From positions 1 through 43,248 of the IMG/VR virus record IMGVR_UViG_3300037132_000065: DNA of 43,248 nt; one strand, 5' to 3'. Each line of letters begins with the position of its first letter. Positions within the stretch are counted from its first letter, which is position 1. Source of the stretch: a virus. A program made the position numbers and the translations under genes. Of the stretch, positions 41,730 through 43,248 are shown piece after piece. The notes under the pieces are model-generated. The model had not been told where the DNA came from. It did no database searches and saw only the letters and a program-made list of their open reading frames with translations.

Positions 41730-41744
41730 TCCCCAATGTGGGGA
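41730..41744 (+). other. Intergenic hairpin
   Basis: TCCCCA-atg-TGGGGA, a perfect 6-bp stem between the genes at 41541 and 41796; same type as those at 298, 3052 and 40883. Confidence 0.5.
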
Positions 41745-41795
41745 AGGGTTCCAAGCCCCTAACGCAGAGGACACTAAACTAAGGGAGTGCTACCC

Positions 41796-42113
41796 ATGAA
41801 AAATGTAATGGATATGGAAGGTCCGAAACGTACCGGAGCTTGGGTCATTTTGAAGGGTTCAAAACATGTCGGAAAAATCATTGCCGCTTATCCGTCAAAG
41901 GGGCACGGCGAACGGCGGACATATGTCCAGGTTTTCGACTGGACAAGACCAAACGAATTACCCGGCAAAAACGTGACCTATGCCGGGGGTTTTGGGTATT
42001 GCAAGGTCGATGCTTGCATGGAGGAGCTAGGGTTTGGTGGGTTGAAACTACCTTCCAGCGGCTGGGAATCGTTCCTGTCTAAAAATGGTTATACAGTTTT
42101 GGAGGTGCTTTAA
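41796..42113 (+). CDS. Small conserved phage protein (105 aa)
   Basis: ATG 41796 follows AAGGGAG; an in-frame GTG at 41787 lies within that site, so it is less likely. The product is rich in Gly and Trp/Lys (KRTGAWVILKGSKHVGKIIA, then GHGERRTYVQVFDWT), suggesting a small beta-barrel (SH3-like KOW style) that could bind nucleic acid. This is a guess from the strand pattern. Its stop overlaps the next ATG (TAATG). Confidence 0.55.
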   Translation: MKNVMDMEGPKRTGAWVILKGSKHVGKIIAAYPSKGHGERRTYVQVFDWTRPNELPGKNVTYAGGFGYCKVDACMEELGFGGLKLPSSGWESFLSKNGYTVLEVL

Positions 42114-42265
42114 TGGAAATAACGCGAAAAGAAGCCGAGGAACACCCATGCCCGAAATGCGGCAGCCTCAACGTAACATATGTTCAATTTGCGAAATATC
42201 ACTGTTTGAATTGCGGGGTTTACTACCCGGCCGAGTACAGATATAAAATTACGGAGGCGGAATAA
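42113..42265 (+). CDS. Small zinc-ribbon protein (50 aa)
   Basis: HPCPKCGSLN and YHCLNCGVYY form a canonical CxxC...CxxC ribbon. It begins at ATG overlapping the previous stop and ends just before the next gene with its GGAGG site. Possibly a nucleic-acid adaptor; no closer call. Confidence 0.65.
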   Translation: MEITRKEAEEHPCPKCGSLNVTYVQFAKYHCLNCGVYYPAEYRYKITEAE

Positions 42266-42271
42266 CATGAA
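42253..42271 (+). repeat. Duplicated ribosome-site and start cassette, copy 2
   Basis: Identical to 122-140 over 19 bases; here it starts the gene at 42267. Confidence 0.8.
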
Positions 42272-42608
42272 ACACGAATTAGTAGGACGTAAAATGACGA
42301 ACACAATCATGGGCGGAAAAATCCTCACTGGTTCGCTGAAAACTAAAATGTGGGTTGTTATCCAACACGTCGAAAACGAGGAAACGGGAAATCGTGATTC
42401 TAGGTGCGTTTCATTAGTTGTGGCCCCAACCGCCGAGGACGCCTACGGGATTTGGTGTGATTCGGTCGATATGGATCAATCCAAACGTGAACAGCTGAAA
42501 AAACAATTTCATGTTTTACCTGCGGGATTTGACGAATTGATTGAGGTCAAAAAAAACGCCAACGCATATGTGGACGGCGTTTTGAGCCGGGCTGGGGAGG
42601 TGGAATAA
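42267..42608 (+). CDS. Unknown protein sharing its start with the hexapeptide gene (113 aa)
   Basis: MKHELVGRKMTNTIMGGKIL, then WVVIQHVENEETGNRDSRCV and a helical end (DELIEVKKNANAYVDGVLSR). Its first codons are the same as those of the next gene: a 21-base match covers 42274-42294 and 42615-42635. Codons 4-9 (ELVGRK) are thus duplicated. Function unknown. Confidence 0.6.
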   Translation: MKHELVGRKMTNTIMGGKILTGSLKTKMWVVIQHVENEETGNRDSRCVSLVVAPTAEDAYGIWCDSVDMDQSKREQLKKQFHVLPAGFDELIEVKKNANAYVDGVLSRAGEVE

Positions 42609-43248
42609 TGAAGTACGAATTAGTAGGACGTAAAAACAAATATGGGATGCAACGCGTTAAAGCGCTCAAGAGTTTCGGAGATGTTTTGGCGGGCGAAAAA
42701 GGCGGATGGATAGAATCCGAAAAAAATCTTTCACAACGCGGCAACGCGTGGGTGTCCGACGACGCGTGGGTGTCCGACGACGCGCGGGTGTTCGACGACG
42801 CGAGTGTTTACGGCAACGCGCGGGTTTACGGCAACGCGTGGGTGTCCGGCAACGCGCGGGTGTTCGACGACGCGAGTGTGTTAGGCAACGCGCGGGTTTA
42901 CGGCGACGCGAGTGTTTACGGCAACGCGTGGGTGTACGACGACGCGTGGGTGTTCGACGACGCTCGTGTGTTCGGCAACGCGCGGGTTTACGGCGACGCA
43001 TGGGTTTACCGCAACGCATGGGTTTGCGGCAACGCGTGGGTTTGCGGCAACGCGTGGGTGTACGACGACGCGTGTGTGTTAGGCAACGCGCGGGTTTACG
43101 GCAACGCGAGTGTGTTAGGCAACGCGCGGGTTTACGGCGACGCGAGTGTTTACGGCAACGCGTGGGTGTCCGGCAACGCTCGCGTGTTCAGCAACGCGCG
43201 GGTTTATGGCGACGCATGGGTTTGCGGCAACGCGTGGGTGTACGACGA
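42608..43248 (+). CDS. Hexapeptide-repeat phage protein (N-terminal part, runs off the window)
   Basis: An N-terminal domain of ~45 residues (KYGMQRVKALKSFGDVLAGE, then KGGWIESEKNLSQRGNAWV) matches a known phage family in which this lead is followed by hexapeptide repeats of the type V-x-G/D-N/D-A-x. Here about 29 repeats are seen before the window ends, and the gene continues at 1-73 (final length ~236 aa if the six-base overlap is real). The repeats should form a left-handed beta-helix; no enzyme residues are evident. It is the end of a chain of overlapping starts (TAATG at 42606). Confidence 0.8.
   Translation, partial: MKYELVGRKNKYGMQRVKALKSFGDVLAGEKGGWIESEKNLSQRGNAWVSDDAWVSDDARVFDDASVYGNARVYGNAWVSGNARVFDDASVLGNARVYGDASVYGNAWVYDDAWVFDDARVFGNARVYGDAWVYRNAWVCGNAWVCGNAWVYDDACVLGNARVYGNASVLGNARVYGDASVYGNAWVSGNARVFSNARVYGDAWVCGNAWVYD

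Noticed and set aside
42666-43019. Arg/Thr-rich minus-strand open frame over the hexapeptide array
   Set aside because: Shadow of the 18-base repeat; highly basic low complexity without a start context.

Overview
The window looks like almost all of one tailed, podovirus-like double-stranded DNA phage genome. It carries a small and large terminase pair, a portal, scaffold, capsid and cement proteins, two tail-tube (connector) proteins, three internal/ejection proteins and a T7-type tail fibre. The head genes most resemble the Bordetella BPP-1 type set (Bbp16-, Bbp17- and Bbp19-like), and the tail genes resemble T7 gp11, gp12 and gp17. One gene of hexapeptide repeats runs off the right end (from 42608) and finishes in frame at the left end (stop at 71-73). 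The last six bases equal the first six, so the molecule is probably circular or circularly permuted and cut inside this gene. The host is probably Gram-negative: starts have AGGAGG-type ribosome sites, one promoter is an exact sigma70 type, and two proteins with signal peptides have Thr/Pro linkers like those of several environmental phyla. The host assignment is inference. I saw no integrase, DNA or RNA polymerase, reverse transcriptase, CRISPR array or tRNA.

Layout. (1) 40240-43248 joined to 1-4142, plus strand: an accessory, probably early, cluster of small genes, many coupled by ATGA overlaps. It includes a DnaN-like mini sliding clamp, a DUF7666-like protein with 21 octapeptide repeats, a hexapeptide-repeat protein and several zinc-ribbon proteins. 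It ends at a terminator at 4180-4217. (2) 4215-8468, minus strand: a replication operon of a Cro-like regulator, an SF2 helicase, a VRR-NUC nuclease, a Cys-rich protein and a Toprim-VapE primase-helicase. (3) 8572-13188, plus strand: from a strong sigma70-type promoter, a recombination set (Sak4/AAA_24 ATPase, coiled-coil protein, DUF669-like protein, YqaJ exonuclease), then a lysis set (GH25 lysozyme, papain-like peptidase, small protein, two-TM holin-like protein with an exported tail), ending at a terminator at 13203-13234. (4) 13237-38979, minus strand: the late operon, from zinc-ribbon protein and terminases through secreted proteins, portal, capsid and tail to the fibre. (5) 38980-40239: a 1.26-kb intergenic region between the divergent late and early clusters. 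It holds a palindromic operator candidate, a G-quadruplex candidate, an orphan Thr/Pro-linker gene remnant, an AT-rich zone with iteron-like AGGCGTAAC repeats, and a promoter.

How it fits together. The iteron region is the best origin candidate. The clamp-like protein, VapE primase-helicase, SF2 helicase and VRR-NUC would act with host polymerase, and the Sak4, DUF669-like and YqaJ proteins would provide strand annealing and concatemer formation for packaging. Points most worth a second look are a structured-RNA candidate before the portal operon (33174-33257), the iteron region, the mini clamp, the signal-peptide proteins with Thr/Pro linkers, and the cassette-like octapeptide array.
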